In this document: positions 16,631 through 24,685 of the stretch, piece by piece
Layout: every line of letters starts with the position of its first letter
Numbering within the stretch: the stretch's first letter is position 1
Origin: CAZRNB01 sp964601355
GTDB taxonomy: Bacteria; Planctomycetota; Phycisphaerae; Sedimentisphaerales; Anaerobacaceae
DNA length: 34,338 bases
Assembly: GCA_964601355.1 (NCBI GenBank)
Contig: CAZRNB010000017.1
Location: 1 to 34,338, forward strand
Direction of reading: 5' to 3'
Translations under genes and position numbers: made by a program
The notes under the pieces: model-generated
Databases searched by the model: none
The model's input: only the letters and a program-made list of their open reading frames with translations
What the model was told of the DNA's origin: nothing

Positions 16631-17458
16631 TTATTCTTCATTCATGTATTCATAGAGTTTTATAAGAGCGTCACGTCGAATCTGGCGAATTCGCTCACGG
16701 GTCAGGCCGAGCTTTTTGCCAATTTCCCGTAGCGCCATCGGCGTGCCTGCTCCCCGTGGACCAAGACCATAATGTAGTCTCAAAATCTCGGCTTCCCTCG
16801 GCTCAAGGCGGTTTAAAAGGCGTAAGGCCTTTGCTTTCTCCTCATCCACCTCCAGTGCATCTTCCGGCTTGCCGATATTATTATCCTCCAAAGTTGCATC
16901 TAACATTTGGCTTTCGTCTGAATCTTCGTCACTTGAGGCATCTCTCACACAGCTTAGAACGTCCACAATCCGATGAATGACATTAGCCTTGCGCAGCGGC
17001 AGCTTCATAATATCGGCCATCTCCTCCACATTCGGGGTTCTGCCTAAGCTGCTTTCCACCTCCGCTGCGGCGTGACGCCACTGATTTATCAGCACGACCA
17101 TGTATGTGGGAACGTGGATCGGCTGAATATTTTCCAAAAGAGCGCGCTTGATGCTTTGCTTAATCCACCATGCAGCATAAGTGCTGAAACGGACACCGCG
17201 AGAGGGGTCAAAGTAATCCACCGCTTTAATAAGGCCGAGATTGCCCTCCTCGATCAGGTCCCCCAGACTCATTCCCCGATAGGAGTATTTTTTGGCGATA
17301 TTGACCACCAGTCTCAGATTGCTTCGCACGAACTGTTCTCTGGCCCATGGGTCGTTTTCTTCGACTATCAGCTTTCCTAACGATTGCTCCTGCTTTTCTG
17401 TAAGCAGCGGTGCCTCATCGATCTCTTTGAGATATTCTTTTATGGTGACATCGAAAAT
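16631..17458 (-). CDS. RNA polymerase primary-type sigma factor (RpoD/RpoS-like)
   Basis: From 17458 the protein has about 275 residues. It shows region 1.2 (YLKEIDEAPLLTEKQEQSLG), region 2 (RSNLRLVVNIAKKYSYRGMS, FSTYAAWWIKQSIKRAL), region 3, and region 4.2 helix-turn-helix (LREIGKKLGLTRERIRQIRR), so it should recognise -35/-10 promoters. The start is unusual. The first in-frame NTG is a GTG at 17329, inside region 2, which would delete region 1.2. Upstream, conserved sequence continues to a TAA at 17467-17465, and the only plausible starts are ATA (17461) or ATT (17458), placed 6 and 9 nt after GGAGGG (17473-17468). I therefore propose an AUU (or AUA) start. A sequencing error is the alternative. 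Confidence 0.85.
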   Translation of the reverse strand: MFDVTIKEYLKEIDEAPLLTEKQEQSLGKLIVEENDPWAREQFVRSNLRLVVNIAKKYSYRGMSLGDLIEEGNLGLIKAVDYFDPSRGVRFSTYAAWWIKQSIKRALLENIQPIHVPTYMVVLINQWRHAAAEVESSLGRTPNVEEMADIMKLPLRKANVIHRIVDVLSCVRDASSDEDSDESQMLDATLEDNNIGKPEDALEVDEEKAKALRLLNRLEPREAEILRLHYGLGPRGAGTPMALREIGKKLGLTRERIRQIRRDALIKLYEYMNEE

Positions 17459-17467
17459 TATAGCTTA

Positions 17468-17473
17468 CCCTCC
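17468..17473 (-). promoter_or_regulatory. Shine-Dalgarno GGAGGG that marks a non-NTG start
   Basis: GGAGGG on the minus strand is followed by taagct, then ATA and ATT, then the conserved sigma region 1.2 frame. No ATG, GTG or TTG lies in frame within reach. Confidence 0.6.
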
Positions 17474-17706
17474 GCCCCCGGCTCAATCCACCAGTTCGGA
17501 TCGGCCTAAAGGGCAAATTGAGTTATTCCAAACCTCATCTTATAGGATGATTGGTTGATAATCAGTAATATGGTACATTTGTGGTATCGGCTAAATTCGC
17601 CTCTTGGTTTACCTTATTGGAAATTTTCCTTTTGATGCCGAAGTGGTGATATTGGTTGTGCTGATTATAGCGTTTGTACCGCAGACATGTGGAACCGGCT
17701 TCGGTG

Positions 17707-17771
17707 TATCAGTCTCGGCAAGGCACGTAATGAAAGCGATTCCGCTAACGGAGAAGCCGAGCCTTGACGGA
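17707..17771 (-). repeat. 65-bp dispersed repeat, copy C, between sigma and dnaX genes
   Basis: Reverse complement identical to copy A across 65 bp. It ends 14 bp from the dnaX stop codon. The rest of the 327-bp spacer (17459-17785) shows no other feature I can support. Confidence 0.92.
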
Positions 17772-17785
17772 TTGTAAGCAGATTG

Positions 17786-19438
17786 TCACTCGTTTTCTTT
17801 GTCTTCTTTGATGCCGGTGATGGTGGCATTCAGCCCCAGGAGGACTGTTTTAACTGCGGGATCATTGATTATCTTGGTTTTTTTTTGACTATTTTTTTGG
17901 GATCGCTTTGCCATAGGCTCAGCCTGTTCTTGTATGTTATTAGCTATTTGGAAATTTAATTTTATTGGCCTGCCCAGGTGCTCACTTAATGCAGATTCGA
18001 TTTGTTCTCCTCGGCTATTGTTTTCACACATTTCTTTCTGTAGTTTAGCAGAAGGGCTGAACTCAAGCGTAAGCAAGCCCCTTTCAAACCGGCTGGGCAC
18101 AGACGAGCTTAATAGTCCCACTGTGCCGTTGCCGATTTTGGATTTAATGATTTCCAGGATGTTTTGCCAATCGTTTTTTATTGATTCGAAAGCTGGAGCC
18201 TCGGAAAATTTCTGAGGTTCGTCGCTTGTGGTTTTGGATTCGTGACTTGTGATTTGTGGTTTATTGATTGTCAGCTCTTTTTTTTTAATAGTTCCAGCTG
18301 ATTGGCCTTGCAGTTTTGATATAAGAACATCAACGTTTGAGAAGTGCTCGCTTAAGGCAAAACGCAGTAGTGACGCCTCTAAAAGTGCTCTGGGAGTATC
18401 GCTGTTCTTTAAGGCCCAACGTATCTTTTCAAGAGCAGTTATGTTGTAAACAATCGCAGCAGTGTCAAATTTTTCAGATAAATCAGCAGAGCGTTTTTTC
18501 TGTTCGCCGGTCAAAAGCAGAAGGTTGCTATCTGCGCCGGTTGTTTTTATAACCATTATGTCACGCAGACAATCAATAAGAGCATCTGCGATCTGGGCCT
18601 CGCTTAAACCTGTGCTGATTAGGTCTTCTGCCGCGGCGAGCGTCCCGGCTGCGTCATTATCTCCTATTTGACTAATGAGATTGTAGATTTTCTCACTATT
18701 CGGCTGACCCAAAAACTGCTCAAGCAGGTCAATGGTTAGAGGTTCTATGCCCGTGCTTATCAGTCTGTCCAAGAGGCTCAAGGCATCTCTCATTGAGCCG
18801 TTTGCCATTTTCGCCAGAGACAGAATCAGGTCTTCCTGGTACTTTATTTTTTCTTGTTTTAGTATGAGATGCAGTTGCCGGCTGATGAGATTGGCGTTTA
18901 TGTTTCTGAAGTCGAACCTTTGACACCTGGATTGGACGGTTGGAATGACCTTATTTGGCTCAGTTGTTGCGAATATGAATTTGACGTGGCTGGGTGGCTC
19001 CTCTAATATTTTCAATAGTGCGTTAAACGCCTCAGTAGTGAGCATGTGTACTTCATCGATGATGTATATTTTGAATCTTGCTCTCGCTGGCCGAAAAATA
19101 GCATTCTCGCGAAGCTCCCGAACGTTATCGACTCCGCGATTGGTAGCGCCGTCGATTTCGATGACATCGATATCTTCGCCGAGATTGATAGACGTGCAGC
19201 TATCGCACTTGCAGCACGGCTGGTCCGTGGGGGCGTCGGCTGACAGGCAGTTGAGTGATTTTGCCAGCACTCTTGCCATGGTTGTTTTACCGACGCCGCG
19301 AGTGCCGGTGAAAAGATAAGCATGTGCGACCCTGTCGGTTTTTATGGCGTTTTTTAGGGTTTGTGAGATAGGTTCCTGCCCAACGACCTCGTCAAACGTT
19401 TGTGATCGGTATTTTCTTGCCAGTACGGTATAAGACAT
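17786..19438 (-). CDS. dnaX: DNA polymerase III subunit gamma/tau
   Basis: The 550-residue protein is the clamp-loader motor. It has MSYTVLARKYRSQTFDEVVG, Walker A GTRGVGKT (45-52), a zinc site C64, C75/C76, C78 and C81 (exact ligands uncertain), Walker B YIIDEVHML (125-133), sensor 1 FATTEP and the AAA+ lid. The C-terminal ~165 residues are tau-specific (SIKNDWQNILEIIKSKI ... LTLEFSP). A run of nine A residues at codons 385-387 is followed by stops in both other frames within a few codons, so a short gamma form of about 388-392 residues is likely made by slippage. Residues 396-408 (TSHESKTTSDEPQ) come from a word-repeat stretch. Confidence 0.95.
   Translation of the reverse strand: MSYTVLARKYRSQTFDEVVGQEPISQTLKNAIKTDRVAHAYLFTGTRGVGKTTMARVLAKSLNCLSADAPTDQPCCKCDSCTSINLGEDIDVIEIDGATNRGVDNVRELRENAIFRPARARFKIYIIDEVHMLTTEAFNALLKILEEPPSHVKFIFATTEPNKVIPTVQSRCQRFDFRNINANLISRQLHLILKQEKIKYQEDLILSLAKMANGSMRDALSLLDRLISTGIEPLTIDLLEQFLGQPNSEKIYNLISQIGDNDAAGTLAAAEDLISTGLSEAQIADALIDCLRDIMVIKTTGADSNLLLLTGEQKKRSADLSEKFDTAAIVYNITALEKIRWALKNSDTPRALLEASLLRFALSEHFSNVDVLISKLQGQSAGTIKKKELTINKPQITSHESKTTSDEPQKFSEAPAFESIKNDWQNILEIIKSKIGNGTVGLLSSSVPSRFERGLLTLEFSPSAKLQKEMCENNSRGEQIESALSEHLGRPIKLNFQIANNIQEQAEPMAKRSQKNSQKKTKIINDPAVKTVLLGLNATITGIKEDKENE
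18278..18286 (-). promoter_or_regulatory. Nine-A slippery tract in dnaX (predicted gamma/tau switch)
   Basis: On the coding strand ATT AAA AAA AAA GAG. Adding one A (or a -1 shift) continues AGA GCT GAC AAT CAA TAA. Losing one A (or a +1 shift) continues AGC TGA. Thermus dnaX makes gamma by transcriptional slippage on a nine-A tract, and E. coli uses A AAA AAG. Confidence 0.6.
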
Positions 19439-19654
19439 CTGTAAAATTATTATAACTAATTATTTTTCATAAGAGTTTGTTTGCCCAGTTATGGTTCGGC
19501 TATAGTATAGCAAAGCTGATTGAGATATTCCATAAAAAGATTTTCGCTTGCATATTCCGGGCTTTCTTTTATTTTCTTGCAAGATCGAACTGCGTATTAT
19601 AAATTTATCAGTGGATGTAAAAAGGCAGAATAGAGAATTCTGATTCCTGAAGAC

Positions 19655-19727
19655 GGGTAGGTAGCTCAGACGGTAGAGCAGCGGACTGAAAATCCGTGTG
19701 TCGGCGGTTCAATTCCGCCCCTGCCCA
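19655..19727 (+). tRNA. tRNA-Phe (anticodon GAA)
   Basis: 73 nt without an encoded CCA. The acceptor is GGGTAGG / CCTGCCC with discriminator A (19727), and the D-arm is GCTC...GAGC. The anticodon stem GCGGA / TCCGT encloses loop CTGAAAA with GAA at 19688-19690. The T-arm is GGCGG-TTCAATT-CCGCC. All four stems pair, with G-U in the acceptor and anticodon stems. Confidence 0.95.
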
Positions 19728-19807
19728 TTCATAAGTTCGGTCATCGAATGTACTTACATTCGCTACTTTTTGGGGTTCGCCTGTCGAAATGCCTATTGCA
19801 CCAATTT

Positions 19808-19945
19808 TCAGCATAACCCTCGAGCTATAGCTTGCCTCGCATGGTCATTTAGGTCATCATCAGCAGCAAGGTAAAATTTGTGCGTGGTCTTAAAATCGGC
19901 ATGCCCTGCAAGCTTCATTACATCAAACTCCTTCAAGCCCTTGAT
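19808..19945 (-). pseudogene. C-terminal remnant of a tyrosine recombinase (integrase)
   Basis: The minus strand reads about 46 residues, IKGLKEFDVMKLAGHADFKT followed by THKFYLAADDDLNDHARQAI and a stop. LAGHADFKTTHKFY matches the end of phage-type integrases: the conserved His of the H-x-x-[RKST] box and the tyrosine nucleophile in KFY. There is no start or N-terminal catalytic part. Homology breaks at a ctggggtcagatc-like spacer word near 19945. It sits 80 bp beyond the 3' end of tRNA-Phe, a usual integration target, so it is probably the scar of an integrated element. Confidence 0.75.
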
Positions 19946-20068
19946 CTGACCCCAGATTATGTACCACATTGAATTAGAGAGTTATCCACCTTTCTTATCC
20001 TGTATTTCTGAGGATGAGCCATAGGCGAAGCCGAAGGAAATCTATCGTTCTTGAGTTTTGCGTGATAA

Positions 20069-20098
20069 ACTTGTGGTGAGCTTGTCGAATCCAATGGA
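20069..20098. repeat. 30-bp dispersed spacer repeat, copy 1
   Basis: acttgtggtgagcttgtcga followed by atccaatgga matches 24761-24790 at 28 of 30 positions. It lies upstream of the sugar-binding protein gene. Confidence 0.75.
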
Positions 20099-20201
20099 TT
20101 ATTAAATTTTATGAATAAATATGGAATTTGGACACACTATGTGATATTCTGCCATTTTGATTTAGCCGAATGCCCTTGTTGAGTCCAGTGGGAGGTTTAT
20201 A

Positions 20202-21155
20202 GTGGTTAAAAAGATTTTCTTACTTATTATCGTCGCCCTTGCTTTTAGTCTGCTTATTAGTAGTTGTACCAAGAAAGCAAAGCCGGAGGGCAATGGTAAA
20301 ATAGCCGTGGTTATTTCCACCCTGAATAATCCCTGGTTTGTTGTTCTGAAGGATGCAGCCAAGACAAGGGCCGAGGAGCTTGGCTATGAGGTCGATGTTT
20401 TTGATTGTCAAAATGACACGAACAAAGAGGCTGATCATTTTGATAGTATCATTTCCGCCGGATATATCGCAATACTGTTTAATCCCACTGATGCAAAAGG
20501 TTCAATCGCTAATGTGAAGCGAGCCAAAGAGGCAGGAATTCCAGCCTTCTGCATGGATAGAGAAATAGCCCAGAATGACATAGCAGCAAGTCAGATTCTT
20601 TCTAACAATTATGAGGGCTGTGTCGCCTTAGGGCAGTTCTTTGTTAAGAAACTGAACAAAAAAGGTACATATATCGAAATATTGGGAATTTTAGGTGATA
20701 ACAATACCTGGGCTCGTTCGAATGGGTTTCACAGTGTGGTGGATAAATACCCTGATATCAAAATGCTGGCTAAAGAAACCGGAGAATTTGACAGGACCAT
20801 AGCAAATGAAAAGATGGAGAGGCTTCTCCAGAAGCATCCGAACATAGATGCGGTTTTCTGCGGCAATGATGCCATGGCCACGGGAGCTTATGAGGCTCTC
20901 AAGGCAACCGGCAAGGCGGACAAGGTAATGGTCTTTGGCTTCGATGGCGCCCAGGACGTTATTGATTCTATTCGGGAGGGGAAAATCGTGGCCACGGGAA
21001 TGCAGTTCCCCAAAATCATGGCTCAAAAGGCAGCAGAAATGGCTGATGAATACATAAGGGGGAAAAGGAGCTTCGATCAGAAAATATACGTTGCCGTGGA
21101 ACTGGTAACACAGGAAAATATAAGCCAATATGCCCCTTATGGAAAGAAGGAATAA
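20202..21155 (+). CDS. Sugar ABC transporter substrate-binding lipoprotein (ribose type)
   Basis: The 317-residue protein has a lipoprotein signal (VKKIFLLIIVALAFSLLISSC, lipidated C22 predicted). It is followed by a periplasmic-binding fold of the RbsB class: KIAVVISTLNNPWFVVLKDA, FDCQNDTNKEADHFDSII, ILFNPTDAKGS, VFCGNDAMATGAYEAL, VFGFDGAQDVIDSIREGKIVATGMQ. It captures a monosaccharide or polyol and delivers it to the permease. The GTG at 20202 is well supported by GGAGG at 20191-20195 with 6-nt spacing. It is the first gene of the sugar cluster, and the ATPase and permease follow. The ligand cannot be read from sequence. Confidence 0.92.
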   Translation: MVKKIFLLIIVALAFSLLISSCTKKAKPEGNGKIAVVISTLNNPWFVVLKDAAKTRAEELGYEVDVFDCQNDTNKEADHFDSIISAGYIAILFNPTDAKGSIANVKRAKEAGIPAFCMDREIAQNDIAASQILSNNYEGCVALGQFFVKKLNKKGTYIEILGILGDNNTWARSNGFHSVVDKYPDIKMLAKETGEFDRTIANEKMERLLQKHPNIDAVFCGNDAMATGAYEALKATGKADKVMVFGFDGAQDVIDSIREGKIVATGMQFPKIMAQKAAEMADEYIRGKRSFDQKIYVAVELVTQENISQYAPYGKKE

Positions 21156-21168
21156 ACGTTCATGCCCG

Positions 21169-21858
21169 ATGCGAGATTCTCGACGAAAATCGAGTATCAA
21201 GTTTCGAATATTGAGCATCATTTTCGCAGCGATTCTCGTTTTTCTGCTTTATAACTCTTTTTACGTTGAGAACCTGGGGAAAAGACGAGCTGCTAAAGCC
21301 AACGAAGAATTTGATGCGGTGCAATATGCAAAGAGCTTCTGGGATGAATTGAGCAGTAAGACAGCACAGGCGGCTGATGCGAAACAATTCCTTATGCTTT
21401 TTCGCGTAGAACCGAAAAAGGCTATTGAAAAATATGCAGCAAAAACCAGGCACGTCTCCTCAACGCATTTCTTTTTGCTGCAAGGCGAAGGTAAAGTCGT
21501 CTCCGTCGGCCAAGAGGGCGTGCTTATCTGTTTAGCCGAAACAGAAGCCAATCTCGTCACGGCGGAGCGCCGAGCCGTAGCCGGGCCGGAAGTTCTTGTC
21601 GCTACGGATTTGATTTTCGGCAATGCTGTCAGAGATGCCTCCGGCCTGGTGGATAGCGATGATTTCCCGGATAGTATGGATTACAATAAGGTTTCGGAAG
21701 AAATTAATAAGATTGTGGCCAAGGAGGTAATACCTTCCTTTCAGGATAAAGTGAAGGAAGGATTGACGGTACATTTTGTCGGCGCAGCAGAGATTTTCGA
21801 GAGCAACCCGCAAATCAGTCCATTACGAGTTATCCCCATAAAACTGGAGCTAAAATAA
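21169..21858 (+). CDS. DUF2291 family membrane-anchored protein
   Basis: About 229 residues from the ATG at 21169, with one N-terminal membrane segment (about 12-32, FRILSIIFAAILVFLLYNSF) and a soluble outer part containing FDAVQYAKSFWDEL and ATDLIFGNAVRDASGLVDSDDF. This matches DUF2291, a family of unknown function often coded inside ribose-type ABC transporter operons. Position between the binding protein and the ATPase supports an accessory role in uptake. The start is uncertain: an ATG at 21130 inside the previous gene is also in frame, and neither has a clear ribosome site. Confidence 0.75.
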   Translation: MRDSRRKSSIKFRILSIIFAAILVFLLYNSFYVENLGKRRAAKANEEFDAVQYAKSFWDELSSKTAQAADAKQFLMLFRVEPKKAIEKYAAKTRHVSSTHFFLLQGEGKVVSVGQEGVLICLAETEANLVTAERRAVAGPEVLVATDLIFGNAVRDASGLVDSDDFPDSMDYNKVSEEINKIVAKEVIPSFQDKVKEGLTVHFVGAAEIFESNPQISPLRVIPIKLELK

Positions 21859-21862
21859 GCCG

Positions 21863-23404
21863 ATGGTTTCATTTAGTATGGATAAAATCATTTTGGAGGC
21901 CAAAGGCATTCATAAGGCGTTTGGCGGGATTAAGGCGCTGGATGATGCAAGTGTTGAAATTCATGACGCCAAAGTCAACGCCATTGTAGGCGAGAACGGA
22001 GCCGGCAAATCTACCCTAATGAAAATCCTGTCAGGCGTATATCAAGACTACAAAGGGCAGATATTGTTGGATGGTTCCGAAGTCCGTTTTTCCAATCCCA
22101 AAGAAGCGCAAGACCACGGAATAGCTATAATACATCAGGAATTGAATCTGGTCCCTTACCTGAGCGTGGCGGAGAACATCTTCCTGGGCAGAGAGTACGT
22201 GAATCGCTTATGCTTGATTGATTATCGGCGAATGAGCCGGGAAACTAAGGTCTTATTAGATAATCTCAATTTACAGATAGACCCGCAAATGCTTGTCTCT
22301 GATTTGCGAGTCGGCCAGCAGCAAATTGTGGAAATTGCCAAAGCCCTTTCATCCCGATATATCGGTGCGCGCATCATCGTTATGGACGAGCCCACGTCAG
22401 CTATCAGTGAACGCGAGATTGACGTACTGTTTGGTTTGATACGCTCCCTCATCCAGCAGGGAGTGACTATTGTATATATCACTCACAAATTAGAGGAGCT
22501 CTTCCGAATAGCCGACCGAGTGATTGTAATGCGTGATGGAAAGGTTATCGGTTCAAGGCCCTTAACAGAAGTCAGCCATGACGACGTTGTACGGATGATG
22601 GTTGGCAGGGACATCAAAGGTTTCTTTATGAAGGCTAAGGCCGCCCAGGCCGAAGATTTACTCCGTGTTCAGGATATCTGTTTGACTCATCGAGGCCGTC
22701 ATAAAGATTATGTAGTGGACCATATAAACTTTAACGTAAAAAGGGGAGAGGTCGTGGGGCTGTTTGGCCTGATGGGGGCGGGACGGACGGAACTTTTGGA
22801 AACCATTTTCGGTCTGCATCCTGACACGTCGTCCGGCTCGATATTCTTCGAGGACCGCCTCGTCCGAATTGATTCTCCGATTGCTGCTATCAAGGCGGGA
22901 ATTGCTTTGGTGCCTGAGGACCGGAAGCTGCAAGGCCTGATTATAGAAATGTCTGTCCGAGATAATATTACTTTGGCAAGCATAGAGCAGATCGAACAAT
23001 GGGGATTTCTGAATAATCGTTTGGAAAAAAGATTGGCGAACGACTATATCAATCGCCTCAAAATCAAGGCCGCCTCTGTCAGACAAAAAGTCGGAAACCT
23101 CAGCGGAGGAAATCAGCAAAAGGTAGTCATTGCCAAAGCTCTGGCAACAAAACCACGCGTACTATTATTGGATGAGCCGACACGAGGCGTCGATGTCAAT
23201 GCCAAAAATGAAATCTATAAGCTAATCAGTGAGCTTGCCGAAGCTGGATTGGGAATTGTTATGGTTTCATCGGAGCTTCCGGAAATCCTGGCTATCTCCG
23301 ACCGAATCATTGTTCTGTCTGAAGGCAGACAAACGGGCAGCTTTAGCCCATCGGAGGCTACGGAAGAAATACTTTTAAAAGCGGCCATTCCGAACCCCCG
23401 GTAA
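21863..23404 (+). CDS. Sugar ABC transporter ATP-binding protein (RbsA/MglA type)
   Basis: The 513-residue protein contains two fused ABC domains. Domain 1 has Walker A GENGAGKST, signature-like VGQQQIVEIAKAL and Walker B IIVMDEPTSA. Domain 2 has a degenerate Walker A GLMGAGRTE, LSGGNQQKVVIAKAL and LLLDEPTRGVDV. The degenerate second P-loop is normal for this class. It powers import with the permease at 23669. It starts 5 bp after the DUF2291 stop. ATG 21863 or 21878 is possible, and neither has a strong Shine-Dalgarno. The last residues (PNPR) and the stop lie inside the hairpin of a spacer repeat. Confidence 0.93.
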   Translation: MVSFSMDKIILEAKGIHKAFGGIKALDDASVEIHDAKVNAIVGENGAGKSTLMKILSGVYQDYKGQILLDGSEVRFSNPKEAQDHGIAIIHQELNLVPYLSVAENIFLGREYVNRLCLIDYRRMSRETKVLLDNLNLQIDPQMLVSDLRVGQQQIVEIAKALSSRYIGARIIVMDEPTSAISEREIDVLFGLIRSLIQQGVTIVYITHKLEELFRIADRVIVMRDGKVIGSRPLTEVSHDDVVRMMVGRDIKGFFMKAKAAQAEDLLRVQDICLTHRGRHKDYVVDHINFNVKRGEVVGLFGLMGAGRTELLETIFGLHPDTSSGSIFFEDRLVRIDSPIAAIKAGIALVPEDRKLQGLIIEMSVRDNITLASIEQIEQWGFLNNRLEKRLANDYINRLKIKAASVRQKVGNLSGGNQQKVVIAKALATKPRVLLLDEPTRGVDVNAKNEIYKLISELAEAGLGIVMVSSELPEILAISDRIIVLSEGRQTGSFSPSEATEEILLKAAIPNPR

Positions 23405-23475
23405 AACCGGGGGCTAAATATTTTTTGTATTTAGCCCCAAGCCTGTCCGCCGTATTTTTGGCGGATTTCACGTGG
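23395..23475. repeat. Compound hairpin element supplying the ABC ATPase stop codon
   Basis: CCCCCGG/CCGGGGG (23395-23401, 23407-23413), CTAAATA/TATTTAG (23414-23420, 23428-23434) and CCGCC/GGCGG follow in series, with outer CCCC/GGGG words. It is related to 2400-2448. The TAA stop of the ATPase (23402-23404) is in the first loop. Confidence 0.7.
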
Positions 23476-23501
23476 GGTTCTTCCTTGAGGTTGCGACCAA
23501 A

Positions 23502-23655
23502 TGAAATTGCTTTGTAGAAAAGAGTAAAGGTTGTCATTTCGAGCGAGCCAAAGGCGAGTCGAGAAATCTGTTTTTAAGCAGATTTCTCCACTTCGTCCCG
23601 ATGAATCGGGACTTCGGTCGAAATGACGGTGAGTCTTTTCTACAGATCAAAATGA
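23502..23655. repeat. Palindromic MITE-like element, copy 1
   Basis: The ends are inverted: tgaaattgctttgtagaaaa on the left and tcttttctacagatcaaaat on the right. Inside, tgtcatttcgagc faces cggtcgaaatgac, and gagaaatctg faces cagatttctcc. A second copy is at 24801-24937. It lies just before the permease gene. Confidence 0.75.
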
Positions 23656-23668
23656 AATCAAAAAATCT

Positions 23669-24676
23669 ATGGAATTGAGAGAACGCAAAACCAGGCTGTC
23701 CACAGGATCCCTCACGGGAGAAAAATTTCAATCATTGATAGCCCTATTTCTGATGATAGCGGTCTTCAGTGTATTGCAAAAGGATTTTCGCACCACTGAT
23801 AATTTCTGGACCATTATGAGGCAGGTTTCCGTCAATATGTGTCTTTCGGCAGGAGAGACATTAGTAATTCTAACCGGCGGTATTGACCTTTCCGTAGGCT
23901 CGGTGCTGGCTTTAAGCGGAGCGTTTGCCGCGGGTTTATTAAGAAACGGCATAGAAATTCCCGCTCTGAATTTGTTTATCGGAGTAACGGTCCCCGGTTC
24001 CATTGTAATTGCCGTGCTTATTGGCTGCTCATTGGGGCTTTTTAACGGGTTTATGATTACTCGCTTTCGGATTCCTCCTTTTGTCGCTACGCTGGCGATG
24101 CTGACAATAGCCCGTGGTTTTACCGAATTATGGACGCAAGGGTCGAATATTACCGGATTAGGCTCCACCTTTGATTTTCTCGGCACGGGCTGGCTTATGG
24201 GCTTAATTCCCATGCCGGTATGTATTTGTGCGACTATTGTGCTTGTTGCCGTTGTTATATTGAACAAGACCCGCTTTGGCAGGTATATTTATGCCGTCGG
24301 CGGAAATGAGAGAGCAGCCAGGCTTTCCGGCCTTAACGTCAACAGGATCAAAATTTTGGTCTATACAATATCTGGCGGATTAGCAGCCATTGGTGGTATC
24401 ATTGTAACGGCCCGGATCGACTCGGCCTCGCCCGCTGCCGGAGTTGCTTATGAGTTGGACTCTATTGCTGCGGTAGTGATTGGCGGCACCAGCCTTGATG
24501 GCGGAAGAGGTTCTGTTCTGGGAACCGTTATCGGAGTTTTGATTATTGGAGTTCTCAATAGCGGATTGACCAGTATGGGCGTGGACCCCTTTTGGCAGAA
24601 GGTTATTAAAGGATTCGTAATTCTTTTGGCAGTGGTGATTGATAAGCTGCACGCCCCGTTAGAAATTGGAAAATGA
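23669..24676 (+). CDS. Sugar ABC transporter permease (RbsC type)
   Basis: The 335-residue protein has eight or more hydrophobic segments and the family motifs GETLVILTGGIDLSVGSVLA (about 61-80), RFRIPPFVATLAMLTIARG, YAVGGNERAARLSGLNV and IAAVVIGGTSLDGGRGSVLG. It forms the membrane channel for the substrate delivered by the 20202 protein. Spacing to the ATPase gene is 264 bp, filled by two repeat elements, which is unusual for such operons. The ATG at 23669 has no clear Shine-Dalgarno, perhaps because the upstream repeat was inserted there. Confidence 0.92.
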   Translation: MELRERKTRLSTGSLTGEKFQSLIALFLMIAVFSVLQKDFRTTDNFWTIMRQVSVNMCLSAGETLVILTGGIDLSVGSVLALSGAFAAGLLRNGIEIPALNLFIGVTVPGSIVIAVLIGCSLGLFNGFMITRFRIPPFVATLAMLTIARGFTELWTQGSNITGLGSTFDFLGTGWLMGLIPMPVCICATIVLVAVVILNKTRFGRYIYAVGGNERAARLSGLNVNRIKILVYTISGGLAAIGGIIVTARIDSASPAAGVAYELDSIAAVVIGGTSLDGGRGSVLGTVIGVLIIGVLNSGLTSMGVDPFWQKVIKGFVILLAVVIDKLHAPLEIGK

Positions 24677-24685
24677 ATAATGCAC

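Noticed and set aside
19608..19814. 68-codon minus frame containing AELNRRHTDFQSAALPSELP
   Set aside because: A typical false product of the reverse strand of a tRNA gene.
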